Positions 18,675-27,557 of a DNA stretch of 64,000 bases are shown here, in pieces (the stretch's first letter is position 1; each line of letters opens with the position of its first letter). The DNA lies in the NCBI RefSeq assembly GCF_900602065.1, contig NZ_UWFN01000116.1:186001-250000 (forward strand), written 5' to 3'. The notes under the pieces were generated by a model. That model searched no databases and was not told the DNA's origin. It saw only the letters and a program-made list of their open reading frames with translations. The position numbers and the translations under genes were made by a program. Origin of the DNA: Pseudomonas viridiflava (GTDB taxonomy: Bacteria; Pseudomonadota; Gammaproteobacteria; Pseudomonadales; Pseudomonadaceae).

Positions 18675-21230
18675 ATGACTTCACAACACACGCCCCCTGA
18701 CCAAAAGCCGCTTTCATCCGCTGAACCACTGCAACACAGCGGTTTTGTCAGGGTCCGCGGCGCACGCGAACACAACTTGAAGAACGTCGACGTCGACGTT
18801 CCCCGTGATGCCCTGGTTGTATTCACGGGAGTATCGGGTTCGGGCAAATCCTCGCTGGCTTTTTCGACGCTCTATGCCGAAGCCCAGCGCCGCTACTTCG
18901 AATCGGTCGCACCGTACGCCAGAAGGCTGATTGATCAGGTCGGTGTACCTGACGTGGACTCCATTGAAGGATTGCCGCCCGCAGTCGCGTTGCAACAACA
19001 ACGCGGCACACCGAGCACACGCTCTTCAGTAGGCAGTGTCACGACACTGTCGAGCCTGATCCGCATGCTCTACTCACGAGCGGGCAGCTACCCGGCAGGA
19101 CAGCCCATGCTGTACGCCGAAGACTTTTCGCCCAACACGCCGCAAGGCGCGTGCCCGCAATGTCACGGGCTCGGCAGGGTTTATGAAGTCACCGAGCAGT
19201 CGATGGTCCCGGATGACTCGCTGACCATCCGCCAGCGCGCCATTGCTTCATGGCCAACGGCGTGGCAGGGCCAGAACCTGCGGGACATCCTGGTCACTCT
19301 GGGCTATGACGTGGACATTCCATGGCGAGACCTGCCCAAGAAGCAGCGCGACTGGATCCTGTTCACTGGTGAACAACCCACCGCCCCGGTGTATGCGGGC
19401 CTGACACCTGCGCAAACCCGTAAAGCACTGAAGCAGAAGCTGGAGCCGAGCTACCAGGGCACCTTCACCGGCGCCCGAAAATACGTGCTGCACACCTTCA
19501 CCCATTCCCAAAGCGCACTGATGAAAAAGCGCGTCGCACAGTTCATGATCGGCAGCCCATGCTCACTCTGTGACGGTAAGCGCCTCACTCAAGCCGCGCT
19601 CTCGGTAAAATTCGCCGGTTTCGATATTGGCGAACTGGCGCAAATGTCCCTCCTGCAGCTCGCAGAGGTGCTGCGCCCGGTTGCCGCGTCAGACGCACCG
19701 CTCAAAGATGACCTTTCCATTGAAAAGCGTATCGCGGCACAGCGTATTGCTCAGGACCTGTTGGCCAGAGTCAGCACGCTGACAGATCTGGGCCTCGGTT
19801 ATCTGGCGCTTGAGCGCAGCACACCCACGCTTTCGTCCGGCGAATTGCAACGGCTGCGGCTCGCGACCCAGCTCGGCTCCCAACTGTTTGGCGTCATCTA
19901 CGTGCTGGACGAACCATCGGCCGGACTGCATCCCGCCGATGGCGAGGCACTCTTCAACGCATTGCAGCGCCTCAAAGATGCGGGCAACTCGCTATTCGTG
20001 GTGGAGCACGACCTGGAAACCATGCGGCGCGCCGACTGGCTGATCGACGTCGGCCCTGCTGCTGGCGAACACGGCGGGCGCGTTCTGTATAGCGGGCCGC
20101 CCGCTGGCCTGGCCGACGTAGAGGCATCACAAACCCGCCTGCATCTGTTCGCGACGGGCAAAGCCAGCAAACCCAAGCGACGTCAGCCCAGGGACTGGTT
20201 AAAACTGGAAGGCGTCACCCGCAATAACCTCAACAATCTGAGCGCCGCATTCCCGCTCGGTTGCTTCACTTCCGTGACCGGCATTTCCGGATCAGGCAAG
20301 TCGAGCCTCGTCAGCCACGCCTTGCTGGAGCTGGTAGGCGGCCATCTGGGGCATGCCACTGAAAACAACGACGCAGAAACCCCTAGCCTTGAAGACGATG
20401 CGCCACAGTCTGCCAGCGGCAGCGTCATCGCGGGCCTTGACGCCATTCGCCGACTGGTCAAGGTTGATCAGAAGCCTATCGGTCGTACGCCCCGTTCGAA
20501 CCTTGCGACCTACACCGGGCTCTTCGATCAGGTTCGCAAGCTTTTCGCAGCGACCCCGCAATCCCGCAATGAGGGCTACGATGCAGGACAGTTCTCTTTT
20601 AACGTGGCCAAAGGCAGATGCCCGGTGTGCGAAGGCGAGGGTTTTGTCAGCGTTGAGTTGCTGTTCATGCCCAGCGTTTATGCGCCCTGTTCTACCTGCC
20701 ATGGCGCACGCTATAACCCGCAAACCCTGACCGTCAAATGGCAAGGCTTGAACATCGCCGAGGTACTGCGGCTCACCGTAGATGACGCCGTTGAACGGTT
20801 CAAAGACCAACCTGCCGTATTGCGGCCGCTGACCGTGCTCCGCGATATCGGCCTGGGCTACCTGCGTCTTGGACAACCGGCGACCGAACTCTCGGGCGGT
20901 GAAGCGCAGCGCATCAAACTGGCCACCGAGCTGCAACGCACCCAGCGGGGCGCCACCTTGTACGTGCTGGATGAGCCAACCACCGGCCTGCACCCCACTG
21001 ACGTCGACCGTCTGCTTAAACAGCTCAATCACCTGGTGGACGCCGGAAACAGCGTCGTAGTGGTCGAGCACGAAATGCGCGTCGTGGCGCAGAGTGACTG
21101 GGTCATCGACATCGGCCCCGGCGCGGGCGATCAGGGCGGCCAGATTGTCGCTGCGGGCACGCCTGAACAGATCATCAAGGTTAAGGCGAGCCGCACAGCG
21201 CCATTTTTGAAGCAGGTCGTTAACACGTAA
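18675..21230 (+). CDS. UvrA-like ABC ATPase, UvrA2 type
   Basis: 851 residues, about 90 shorter than UvrA, mainly because the UvrB-binding region is reduced, as in UvrA2/DrrC-type proteins. Two ABC units are present: Walker A GVSGSGKS at 52-59 and GISGSGKS near 535; signatures LSSGELQRLRLA and LSGGEAQRIKLA; Walker B segments VLDEPSAGLHP and VLDEPTTGLHP. Zinc-module cysteines appear in CPQCHGLG, CSLCDGKRL, CPVCEGEG and CSTCHGARYN. UvrA2 proteins bind damaged DNA and give tolerance to DNA-binding drugs. The main uvrA is not in this window. Confidence 0.9.
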   Translation: MTSQHTPPDQKPLSSAEPLQHSGFVRVRGAREHNLKNVDVDVPRDALVVFTGVSGSGKSSLAFSTLYAEAQRRYFESVAPYARRLIDQVGVPDVDSIEGLPPAVALQQQRGTPSTRSSVGSVTTLSSLIRMLYSRAGSYPAGQPMLYAEDFSPNTPQGACPQCHGLGRVYEVTEQSMVPDDSLTIRQRAIASWPTAWQGQNLRDILVTLGYDVDIPWRDLPKKQRDWILFTGEQPTAPVYAGLTPAQTRKALKQKLEPSYQGTFTGARKYVLHTFTHSQSALMKKRVAQFMIGSPCSLCDGKRLTQAALSVKFAGFDIGELAQMSLLQLAEVLRPVAASDAPLKDDLSIEKRIAAQRIAQDLLARVSTLTDLGLGYLALERSTPTLSSGELQRLRLATQLGSQLFGVIYVLDEPSAGLHPADGEALFNALQRLKDAGNSLFVVEHDLETMRRADWLIDVGPAAGEHGGRVLYSGPPAGLADVEASQTRLHLFATGKASKPKRRQPRDWLKLEGVTRNNLNNLSAAFPLGCFTSVTGISGSGKSSLVSHALLELVGGHLGHATENNDAETPSLEDDAPQSASGSVIAGLDAIRRLVKVDQKPIGRTPRSNLATYTGLFDQVRKLFAATPQSRNEGYDAGQFSFNVAKGRCPVCEGEGFVSVELLFMPSVYAPCSTCHGARYNPQTLTVKWQGLNIAEVLRLTVDDAVERFKDQPAVLRPLTVLRDIGLGYLRLGQPATELSGGEAQRIKLATELQRTQRGATLYVLDEPTTGLHPTDVDRLLKQLNHLVDAGNSVVVVEHEMRVVAQSDWVIDIGPGAGDQGGQIVAAGTPEQIIKVKASRTAPFLKQVVNT

Positions 21231-21391
21231 TTGATCACCGCCACTGGCGCAACCAGGGGCCTCAACCAACCGCAGAATAGGGCCAGCCGTTTTTTTCCAG
21301 CCGCAAAAGCAAGATCTTGTCTTATTTCAATATCTTGCGGGCTTGCTTCAAGGGGGTTGGATGTATATATTCCCTGCTCTTCAGCGCTACC
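21231..21391. other. Gap before tRNA-Leu
   Basis: No gene seen. It must hold the tRNA-Leu promoter; a TTGCGGG...TATATATTCC arrangement at ~21330-21375 is a weak -35/-10 candidate. Confidence 0.4.
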
Positions 21392-21477
21392 GCCCCGATG
21401 GCGAAATTGGTAGACGCAAGGGACTTAAAATCCCTCGTCCTTTGGACGTGCCGGTTCGACCCCGGCTCGGGGCACCA
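21392..21477 (+). tRNA. tRNA-Leu(TAA)
   Basis: 86 bases including an encoded CCA. Acceptor GCCCCGA pairs with TCGGGGC; the anticodon TAA is in CTTAAAA; there is a long variable arm and GGTTCGACCCC in the T arm. tRNA-Leu genes are frequent integration targets. Confidence 0.96.
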
Positions 21478-21484
21478 CATTTAA

Positions 21485-21528
21485 AACAAGGGCTTACCGC
21501 GATTTTATCGGGTAAGCCCTTGTTGTTT
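21485..21528 (+). terminator. Terminator of tRNA-Leu
   Basis: Fourteen-bp stem AACAAGGGCTTACC/GGTAAGCCCTTGTT, followed by GTTT. Confidence 0.85.
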
Positions 21529-21591
21529 AAATTGCCGCAATTCCAGATTTCCACACCTATCCCGGCGTCCTGCCGACTCGAAAAAACCAGC

Positions 21592-21752
21592 TCAGCTGCA
21601 TTTAACGGTCCAGAGCTGATCGAGCCCTGTTGTGAAGCTCTGGCTAATCAGTACTTGGGCTTTACTGATTGAAATCCGGCCGGAACAGCCAGTTGACCGC
21701 CTCAGTCACAGCCTTGGCTGTTAACCACACGTCATTGGTGAGGTGCTTGAAG
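21592..21752 (-). pseudogene. rulB/umuC remnant (C-terminal pieces only)
   Basis: Read on the minus strand, 21666-21752 gives TNDVWLTAKAVTEAVNWLFRPDF, and 21592-21660 gives SQSFTTGLDQLWTVKCS followed by a stop. Both match the intact umuC-like gene at 52364-53644 (TNDVRLMTKAATEAVNRLFRPGF and SQSFTTRLDQLWTVKCN), but about 70 codons between them are missing and there is no N-terminal part. The flank 21561-21578 (CCGGCGTCCTGCCGACT) also recurs beside the prophage copy at 52245. This is the scar of a lost or deleted rulB-carrying element next to tRNA-Leu. Confidence 0.85.
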
Positions 21753-21875
21753 CCCCTCCCATACATTGGGCGAGCTTTTCTCAGCCCACTAATCGTCGGG
21801 CTTTTAATCGGAAACAGCCTGGTCCTATTAGCATGTTTCATTTTTTCGTTCTTGTGCGCCGCAGTTTTCAAATCC

Positions 21876-22133
21876 ATGACTGAAGATCAGTTGCTTCAGG
21901 GGGCACAGGATTTTCTAAGGGCGGAACATCCATCCGTAGAGTTCTCTCCAGCGCCCCATAGTCTGAGATCTTTACTAAGCGACATCATGCCCCCTGAATA
22001 TCCCGCATCCGCTCCGCTTTTACTGAAGGTTCAGGAAAGGCTGTTCAATACTTATGGGGTATGGATTGCGGCAGACCATAATCTTCTAGAAAAAACAAGC
22101 TCAGTACCGCCCGAGAAACAAGTGCAAGCTTAA
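21876..22133 (+). CDS. Hypothetical protein, doubtful
   Basis: 85 residues from the ATG at 21876 (MTEDQLLQGAQDFLRAEHP...). The open frame extends upstream to 21669 with a hydrophobic segment (SPLIVGLLIGNSLVLLACFIFSFLCAAV), but that part overlaps the rulB remnant and has no good start. If the long form were used it would be a one-helix membrane protein. No family is recognised and no ribosome-binding site is seen, so it may not be expressed. Confidence 0.35.
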   Translation: MTEDQLLQGAQDFLRAEHPSVEFSPAPHSLRSLLSDIMPPEYPASAPLLLKVQERLFNTYGVWIAADHNLLEKTSSVPPEKQVQA

Positions 22134-22190
22134 AAGCAGACATCTAGTCACCCCGTGACTTCGCTAGTTACAGATAAATCCGCGACACAA

Positions 22191-22222
22191 AAAAGCCCAG
22201 AGGTCAGGCCGGGCTTATTACA
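22191..22222 (-). terminator. Terminator of the small membrane protein gene
   Basis: AGCCCGGCC...GGGCT hairpin, followed on the minus strand by TTTTTT. Confidence 0.65.
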
Positions 22223-22239
22223 AAACTATCGCTAATCGG

Positions 22240-22653
22240 CTACCTCTGATTCGCGGCAGGTCCACGTGCTAGCCAATACAAAACGCCTGCCGCTGAAATC
22301 AGCGAAAGAACGAGTGCAGCGAAGCCAGCCATTGAGTTCAGGGCGTAGGCTGCACTTACCAAAGCGGTCAGACATGCTGACAGTAACAACGGCGAATAAC
22401 ACAGCAGCCGCAGGACTATGTTCTTACCGCTACCCAGTGTCGACTGACGCTCTAATAGCTTGCCGAGGCCAGCCAGACACAGTGAAAAAGTACCCACCGC
22501 CATCAACACGACGAAATACATTACAACAGGTGGAAGCCCATAGGCACTTGATGCATCCGCAGGATTATCCCGGAATCCTTCAACGGAGTAGCCCAGTGCG
22601 GCCAAGGACAAGGGAAATAAGATAAATACAAGGTTTCTAGCTAGCGCTGGCAT
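22240..22653 (-). CDS. Hypothetical four-helix membrane protein
   Basis: 137 residues with four hydrophobic segments at about 6-22, 44-64, 82-102 and 108-128, ending in a short basic tail (ARGPAANQR). No motif or family is recognised. It is a single gene with its own terminator, inside the tRNA-Leu/tRNA-Cys patch of poorly conserved genes. Confidence 0.6.
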   Translation of the reverse strand: MPALARNLVFILFPLSLAALGYSVEGFRDNPADASSAYGLPPVVMYFVVLMAVGTFSLCLAGLGKLLERQSTLGSGKNIVLRLLCYSPLLLSACLTALVSAAYALNSMAGFAALVLSLISAAGVLYWLARGPAANQR

Positions 22654-22897
22654 TCCTGATTCCGTGCTCGGTCATTGATCTCAGTAAGGTAGCACGCAAC
22701 GCTAACGCTCTCCGAACGACACAGGGTGTTTAGAGTACCTAAAGACAAAAATAACCGCCCAGATTGCGGGTTTCTTGAAGCAGGTTGCCGCAGGCACGGT
22801 CGTTCATGATCGAGTCAATGCCCGGCCCTTACGCGCCGCCGTCATGACACCAGAGCAAGTACGGAGGTAGAGGGTTGTCGAGCATGAAGCTCGACAG
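22654..22897. other. Gap with phage-like fragments
   Basis: No gene seen. GTCGAGCATGAAGCTCGAC at 22877-22895 is a perfect 7-bp hairpin downstream of the next minus-strand gene and may end its transcript; a CCGCCCAGATTGCGGG hairpin lies near 22757. Confidence 0.4.
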
Positions 22898-23476
22898 TCA
22901 GTCAGGTACTTTCGATTCGGCAGCACTGTTCCAGATAAAGGCTCTACGCACCATCTCTCTGGCATTGGGCAGATCTATCGAATAGGTCGACGGACTCGTG
23001 AATGAAAGCGAGCTTTTCTTGAAAATCAGTAGAGGTTCACCTGTGCCGTTTTCAGTCACAACTCGCGCCTTAATGGAGGTGAACTCATCCCTCGCATTTA
23101 GTTTTTTAGCGCTCACCGTGCGCTGCGTCGTGGGTAGATCAGCCCAGGCAATAAATTCTGCGATGGGTTCTAAGCCCGTCGGAAATGTCTTTCGCTGTAA
23201 ACGGTTGCCAAAAATAATGTAGCCGCCGCGCTTTTCAGCGGTGAAGTCCATCCATTCATCATTGTCTGCAATCCTCAACGGCAGCATCGCTGGCTGAAAA
23301 TTCCCGGCCAGGCGGACGCCAGTTTTTTCGTCAAAATATCCGTACTTAATGTCTGTACGGTAGAACTCCCAGGCACGCAGGGTGGCGAATTTATCAATTT
23401 TTTGGGCAGTAGAAGCGCTGCACCCTGCCAACACTACCAAAGCTGCCGTTACTACGGTTCCTGCCCAGAAACGCAT
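22898..23476 (-). CDS. Hypothetical lipoprotein
   Basis: 192 residues from the ATG at 23476 (AGAGAG six to seven bases upstream; the longer frame lacks a proper start). The signal peptide MRFWAGTVVTAALVVLAGC ends in a lipobox with C19, followed by SAS, so it is probably sorted to the outer membrane. The mature part is a mixed alpha/beta domain of ~170 residues with no known motif. It lies behind another lipoprotein gene, separated by a terminator. Confidence 0.65.
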   Translation of the reverse strand: MRFWAGTVVTAALVVLAGCSASTAQKIDKFATLRAWEFYRTDIKYGYFDEKTGVRLAGNFQPAMLPLRIADNDEWMDFTAEKRGGYIIFGNRLQRKTFPTGLEPIAEFIAWADLPTTQRTVSAKKLNARDEFTSIKARVVTENGTGEPLLIFKKSSLSFTSPSTYSIDLPNAREMVRRAFIWNSAAESKVPD

Positions 23477-23491
23477 TGTGATCTCTCTTCG

Positions 23492-23517
23492 AAAAGCCCG
23501 AGGATAGCATCGGGCTG
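23492..23517 (-). terminator. Terminator of the lipoprotein gene at 23524
   Basis: AGCCCG/CGGGCT stem, with TTTTC following on the minus strand. Confidence 0.75.
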
Positions 23518-23523
23518 TGCATG

Positions 23524-24168
23524 TTAGTTTTTGCAGACCACCTGCGGCGGCTCTGCAGGCGTCAGCCTTTTGGGGATGACAATTGAAGTGCCAGGTAAAG
23601 GCAAAAGTTCGATAACCCCGAGCATGCAAACAACCGCTTGCCCGCCATTTTTGTTGGGTCTGGTACCCACCCCGACCAACGCTTCGTAGTCTTTACCAGG
23701 TTCCAGTTTGTAAACGAGCGCCTGGCCCCCACAGGACGAGTAAGTGCTGCCATAGCTGCCAATGGTTGCGCCCAGAGTTGCGATCTGGAATGGCTTGTCA
23801 GCCCTGACGCGGTACTCGGTGACTATCTCTTTGTACACGCCCTCGCCCATCCGTATTGCCGGGACGTATTCAGCAAGAGTGGGCGCAACTCTATTGGGCA
23901 TGCCAATGTTCGCCGACTTGAGAGGGAACTGCGGATAGTTGATGTTCGCTGTCCCATCCCGTCCGAAACGTCCGGCGTCAGCCATCATATGCCGGGTAGT
24001 CGGGGCGCAGCTGCCAGTGATGCTGTCTCCATACACGCTGGAGTTAGTGATAACGCGAACACGCGCCACGCCCTCTGATTGGGCAGGCTCTTCGTATGGA
24101 ACAGAAGGAATTCCAGAGCAACCAGCAAGTGCTACAGCAAAAAAAGTTACGAACGAGACAACCCGCAT
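23524..24168 (-). CDS. Hypothetical lipoprotein
   Basis: 214 residues from the ATG at 24168, which has AAGGA seven bases upstream; ATG and GTG codons just before it are too close to that site. The lipobox VALAGC gives an acylated cysteine after a short signal peptide. The mature part is ~195 residues with several cysteines (TGSCAPTT, SSCGGQ, VVCMLG, VVCKN) that may form disulfides. No domain is recognised. It is flanked by terminators on both sides, so it is its own transcription unit. Confidence 0.65.
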   Translation of the reverse strand: MRVVSFVTFFAVALAGCSGIPSVPYEEPAQSEGVARVRVITNSSVYGDSITGSCAPTTRHMMADAGRFGRDGTANINYPQFPLKSANIGMPNRVAPTLAEYVPAIRMGEGVYKEIVTEYRVRADKPFQIATLGATIGSYGSTYSSCGGQALVYKLEPGKDYEALVGVGTRPNKNGGQAVVCMLGVIELLPLPGTSIVIPKRLTPAEPPQVVCKN

Positions 24169-24195
24169 GACCATGTCCTTATGCACTCGACAACT

Positions 24196-24224
24196 AAAAA
24201 CCCGACGCTATAGCCGGGCTTTTT
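24196..24224. terminator. Bidirectional terminator-like hairpin
   Basis: AAAAACCCG...CGGGCTTTTT stem with A and T runs on the two sides. Confidence 0.7.
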
Positions 24225-24311
24225 GTTCACTCCGACCACGCAGGCGCGACATGATGGCGTGATAATGCCAATTGGTCCACTGCCCTAGAGCAGCCAGTAC
24301 GCCATGCCTGT

Positions 24312-24494
24312 TCAGCCGCCCTCCTCTTGATCTTCCTTATGAAGATCTACCACTAGATTCGCCGCTTCTTCGTCGGACTCCAGATAATGAAGTGATCCGT
24401 CATGACTTTGCACAACGATCAAAGCATCAAGGCCTGGACGGCGATGTTCGGTGGGGATTTCCTCACCCGTGAGCGTTTTCAGTGTGACTGCCAT
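24312..24494 (-). CDS. Small hypothetical protein
   Basis: 60 residues (MAVTLKTLTGEEIPTEHRRP...), acidic, ending in a highly charged KEDQEEGG tail. A very good ribosome-binding site, GGAGG, lies eight bases before the ATG, which supports a real gene. No family is recognised. Confidence 0.6.
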   Translation of the reverse strand: MAVTLKTLTGEEIPTEHRRPGLDALIVVQSHDGSLHYLESDEEAANLVVDLHKEDQEEGG

Positions 24495-24641
24495 GAGCTT
24501 TCCTCCCTAAAAGAAAGCTGACAGGGAGAGCTGCCGACAATTCAAACTGACTGGTCAAATCCTGATAATCAGAACGATGCCGGTCGATCCGTAGAGATGA
24601 CGGCTGGGACAGATCCCCCCTTTCCTGATTCGATTGGCTAA

Positions 24642-24818
24642 TCACTTATTCCGCTGCTTCCACCCAACGAGCATGAAAACCAGTCCTGGAATCAACAGGC
24701 CTGGCGCCATGTATGCAAATGTACGCTCTGCCAGCAATCCATTCAGCCCAAATACGAACCCGCAGATTGTCAGCGGTATTCCAACGATAAACATCGGTTG
24801 GCGAAAAGCTTTATCCAT
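24642..24818 (-). CDS. Small two-helix membrane protein
   Basis: 58 residues from the ATG at 24818 (AGGAG nine bases upstream; a GTG two codons earlier is too close to it). Two hydrophobic helices, about 10-28 and 36-52, with a basic C-terminal end (GWKQRNK). No family is recognised. Confidence 0.55.
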   Translation of the reverse strand: MDKAFRQPMFIVGIPLTICGFVFGLNGLLAERTFAYMAPGLLIPGLVFMLVGWKQRNK

Positions 24819-25007
24819 GATCACTTACTCCTTCTGAAAAACGGCTCTATTAAATCACAAAGCCTGCCAGAGATTAGCGAAGGCGGTGGAAGGACTATCG
24901 CGTCGCCATTTCTCGCGCAGGTCCTTGTTGATTTCCGCTCGGTAACTATCCTGACTATTCGCAATTCCAGTCAGACGGAGTCTTTTCCATTTACACAGGG
25001 AAGCAAT

Positions 25008-25247
25008 ATGAACACGGTCAAGGACAATCAGGAACTTCGCGAGGCGCTGATTTCAGCGGCATTTCTGCTCAAATGGTCGGCTGCTGATCTGCACGGGAAG
25101 GCCAACGCCCTGGCGGAAGCGGGCAATCAGGCAGAGGCGGACGCGATGCAGGAGATCGTGAATAACTATCAGACCTCAGAAGCCAGCTTGCTGGGTTTTG
25201 CGGATGAAGTGAAGACTGGGCGAATTGTGCGGGGGCGGTTTGAATAA
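25008..25247 (+). CDS. Small hypothetical helical protein
   Basis: 79 residues from the ATG at 25008 with AGGGAAG upstream; the longer frame to 24798 has no good start. The sequence is rich in Ala, Glu and Leu and should form two or three amphipathic helices (NQELREALISAAFLLKWSAADLHGKANALAEAG). No family is recognised. Confidence 0.55.
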   Translation: MNTVKDNQELREALISAAFLLKWSAADLHGKANALAEAGNQAEADAMQEIVNNYQTSEASLLGFADEVKTGRIVRGRFE

Positions 25248-25320
25248 CGCCTGTGGGCACCGGCTCATCGCTATCTGCGCCCTTGAAATAGGGCACAAAT
25301 AACGACGAATAGCTGATCGA

Positions 25321-25449
25321 TCAGCAGGCGCCGGGCGGGATCCCGCCCTTATTGAAGTCCTTCAGGCGTTCCCGCTCTTCCTGGGTGGAGTGAGCCGGTG
25401 TGTCGTCTTTCTTGGTTTCTTCATTAGGTTCTTTCTTTTCTTCAGTCAT
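25321..25449 (-). CDS. Very small acidic/charged protein
   Basis: 42 residues beginning MTEEKKEPNEETKKDDTPA and ending GGIPPGAC. A clear AGGA lies seven bases before the ATG at 25449. It is highly charged and probably disordered. The GGIPPGA ending and the charged start suggest a conserved small protein rather than chance, but the family is not known to me. Confidence 0.55.
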   Translation of the reverse strand: MTEEKKEPNEETKKDDTPAHSTQEERERLKDFNKGGIPPGAC

Positions 25450-25548
25450 CACGCTGTCCTCATGGGTGTTCCTGTTTCGGCACCTTGAGGTTGCAGCAGT
25501 TCAAATCATCTGCCGCTCATCCTGAAACAGTAATATCAAGCCGAACCA

Positions 25549-26307
25549 CTACTGCACCGGCAGGAAATTCATCAGCAACAAGCTCTGAGCGTAATTGAGA
25601 CCGATGCGCCGGTAGCGCTCATCGAGAATCTGCGCAAGCAGATCAAGGCGCGCGACGATCTTGCCAAACTCGACAGCAAAACTGAGATTGCTGGATTGGT
25701 CCGATATCTCATTGGAAAACAGCAGCAACACGCCATTGGCATCCTGGCGCTGACTGAGTAGCCAGGTGGCTTTCTCGATATTACGCGCGGCGTTGCTGAC
25801 GAATTGTGGATTGATTGAGTCAGTCACGTAAAACTCGGTGCGTCCGCCATGCGCCGTGATAAGCATGCTGCCGATCGCGTAGATGAAAGCGCCAACACGG
25901 TCGCCACGAAACTCTGGACTGAGGGAATAGCTAAGTGCTGCCAGATCACGGCGGTCCCCAAGCGCAGGGAGCGGCTGACGCTGCTCGATGGCCTGACGGA
26001 TTGCCCGCGCAGCACTGACGGCATCGGTATAACCCGACTGACGCCACTGGCTGGGGTTGCGCAGATAGAGCTTGTTCATAAGCAGATACAGGCTTTGCAG
26101 GTTGTCGTGCATGCCTAGCGTAGCCATGCGATCAACACTGGTCTGGAAAATTTCGTCCGGCTTGCCTTTGCTGAACTGACTGGCAATATCGCGGCTCTGT
26201 TGCTGGCTGCAACCGCCGACACCCAGTAAAAAAATCGCCGCCAACAACAGTGGTCGGCGCATCCATCGAACGAGAAATACAGGTAACGGGCGATCCATCG
26301 GCACCAT
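25549..26307 (-). CDS. Hypothetical lipoprotein
   Basis: Up to 252 residues; an internal ATG at 26262 would give a 237-residue chain starting directly with the signal MRRPLLLAAIFLLGVGGC and is plausible, though neither start has a strong ribosome-binding site. The lipobox is LGVGGC followed by SQQQ. The mature part is mostly helical, with a central hydrophobic stretch (RVGAFIYAIGSMLITAHGG). It resembles an uncharacterised Pseudomonas lipoprotein type; the role is unknown. Confidence 0.65.
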   Translation of the reverse strand: MVPMDRPLPVFLVRWMRRPLLLAAIFLLGVGGCSQQQSRDIASQFSKGKPDEIFQTSVDRMATLGMHDNLQSLYLLMNKLYLRNPSQWRQSGYTDAVSAARAIRQAIEQRQPLPALGDRRDLAALSYSLSPEFRGDRVGAFIYAIGSMLITAHGGRTEFYVTDSINPQFVSNAARNIEKATWLLSQRQDANGVLLLFSNEISDQSSNLSFAVEFGKIVARLDLLAQILDERYRRIGLNYAQSLLLMNFLPVQ

Positions 26308-26455
26308 GTCTTGCAGTTGTCCGCGCAGGAAATCGGCACGGCCGGGACAGACATAGATCGGGAAAACGGGAAAAAGTGCGATATCGGCGGCGAGATTGTC
26401 GCGTTATCCGCAGACGGCTCACGCCAGTGCGATGACGTGAGCGTGTTAACCAATG

Positions 26456-26677
26456 TCAGCCTGGTGCAAACAGCGACCTGATCATATGAAGCTCGGCCGC
26501 ATGCGTCATGGCCTCAAGGTCTTCAAAAGTCATGGCGTGGCCACAGCCTGCGCACGGCTCACCTACCAAATCCTCAATGCCGTAAAGGCCGCTGAGGGTT
26601 CCTTCACTCGGATCAAAGGGTCGACAGTCACAAACAACACACCGGAAGTCCTCGAAATACTGCTCATCCATTCTCAT
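26456..26677 (-). CDS. Small protein with a four-cysteine zinc-binding pattern
   Basis: 73 residues if the ATG at 26677 is used (an AGGA lies ten bases upstream); an ATG at 26707 is an alternative. Cysteines in CVVCDC and CAGCGH, about 30 residues apart, form a likely zinc-ribbon site. The rest is acidic. No family name can be given. Confidence 0.45.
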   Translation of the reverse strand: MRMDEQYFEDFRCVVCDCRPFDPSEGTLSGLYGIEDLVGEPCAGCGHAMTFEDLEAMTHAAELHMIRSLFAPG

Positions 26678-26851
26678 TGTCTGACAATCCTGAAAATTCG
26701 ACGGCATAAAACACCATATACCCCATCTTTTCCAGACCGTCCCGACGGCCGACACGCCGCCTGGCCCTTTCCTGCCTGAGCAAAGCGTGAGATAGCCTTG
26801 TGACTTTAGGCACTGAATTCACTACGCCCGACATGAGATCGTCGCTGTAAG

Positions 26852-27112
26852 TCAGCTCTCAGTACTGGATGCAGCCCCCGCTTGAGCGCCCGTACCAAAT
26901 AGCCGGTCAGCTATCTCTCGGCCCCGCTCGCGGCCTTCGGCCGTTAACCAGACCGATTTCTTTTTACCAACAGGATCATCGATGAAACTATGCTCGTGTA
27001 GCCGGTTCATGATCTCGTAGTCGAACCCTTTCCATGCATTGCCGTTGTTGAAACTGAAGGTTGCCAACAGTGCGAGCACGGCCTCTTCAATTAATTTTTC
27101 GTCGTACTTCAT
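26852..27112 (-). CDS. DUF6429-like protein
   Basis: 86 residues from the ATG at 27112 (AGAGGA nine bases upstream). The sequence KYDEKLIEEAVLALLATFSFNNGNAWKGFDYEIMNRLHEHSFIDDPVGKKKSVWLTAEGRERG looks like a winged-helix transcription-regulator core and matches what I recall as DUF6429, a common small family with no known function. It is the gene next to the tRNA-Cys end of the patch. Confidence 0.65.
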   Translation of the reverse strand: MKYDEKLIEEAVLALLATFSFNNGNAWKGFDYEIMNRLHEHSFIDDPVGKKKSVWLTAEGRERGREIADRLFGTGAQAGAASSTES

Positions 27113-27258
27113 AATCATTTGTCCTCTGACGTTCACCATGATAATTCGCTGTCTCGTCCAGCCCTCTGGCAGTGAGCCAGAGGGCACGCGACTGCAAGAC
27201 TCATGAACGAGTCAACTCAAAAGCCTAAAAATACAAGGAATGGTTTTATCGTGGGCAA

Positions 27259-27293
27259 TAAAAAACCCGAAGACGTTAATCTTCGGGTTTTTT
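27259..27293. terminator. Terminator of the tRNA-Gly/tRNA-Cys transcript
   Basis: AAAAACCCGAAGA/TCTTCGGGTTTTTT stem; strong in both directions. Confidence 0.9.
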
Positions 27294-27298
27294 AATAG

Positions 27299-27372
27299 TG
27301 GAGGCCGAGGTCGGAATCGAACCGGCGTAAGCGGATTTGCAATCCGCGGCATAACCATTTTGCTACTCGGCC
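27299..27372 (-). tRNA. tRNA-Cys(GCA)
   Basis: 74 bases including CCA. Acceptor GGCCGAG/CTCGGCC, anticodon GCA in TTGCAAA, T arm GGTTCGATTCC. Confidence 0.96.
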
Positions 27373-27418
27373 TCAAACATTCAGTGCTTAAACCGCAAAC
27401 ACTCAATGTGTACAAACT

Positions 27419-27494
<76 letters not shown>

Positions 27495-27557
27495 GTCTTG
27501 GTGACGGGCGCTATTCTATAGATTCAAACCGCGCCGTCAACCCTTTGTTTTAAAAAC

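Noticed and set aside
20292..21269. 325-codon open frame antisense to the uvrA2-like gene
   Set aside because: It mirrors the codon structure of a clear ABC ATPase on the other strand; a GC-rich shadow frame.
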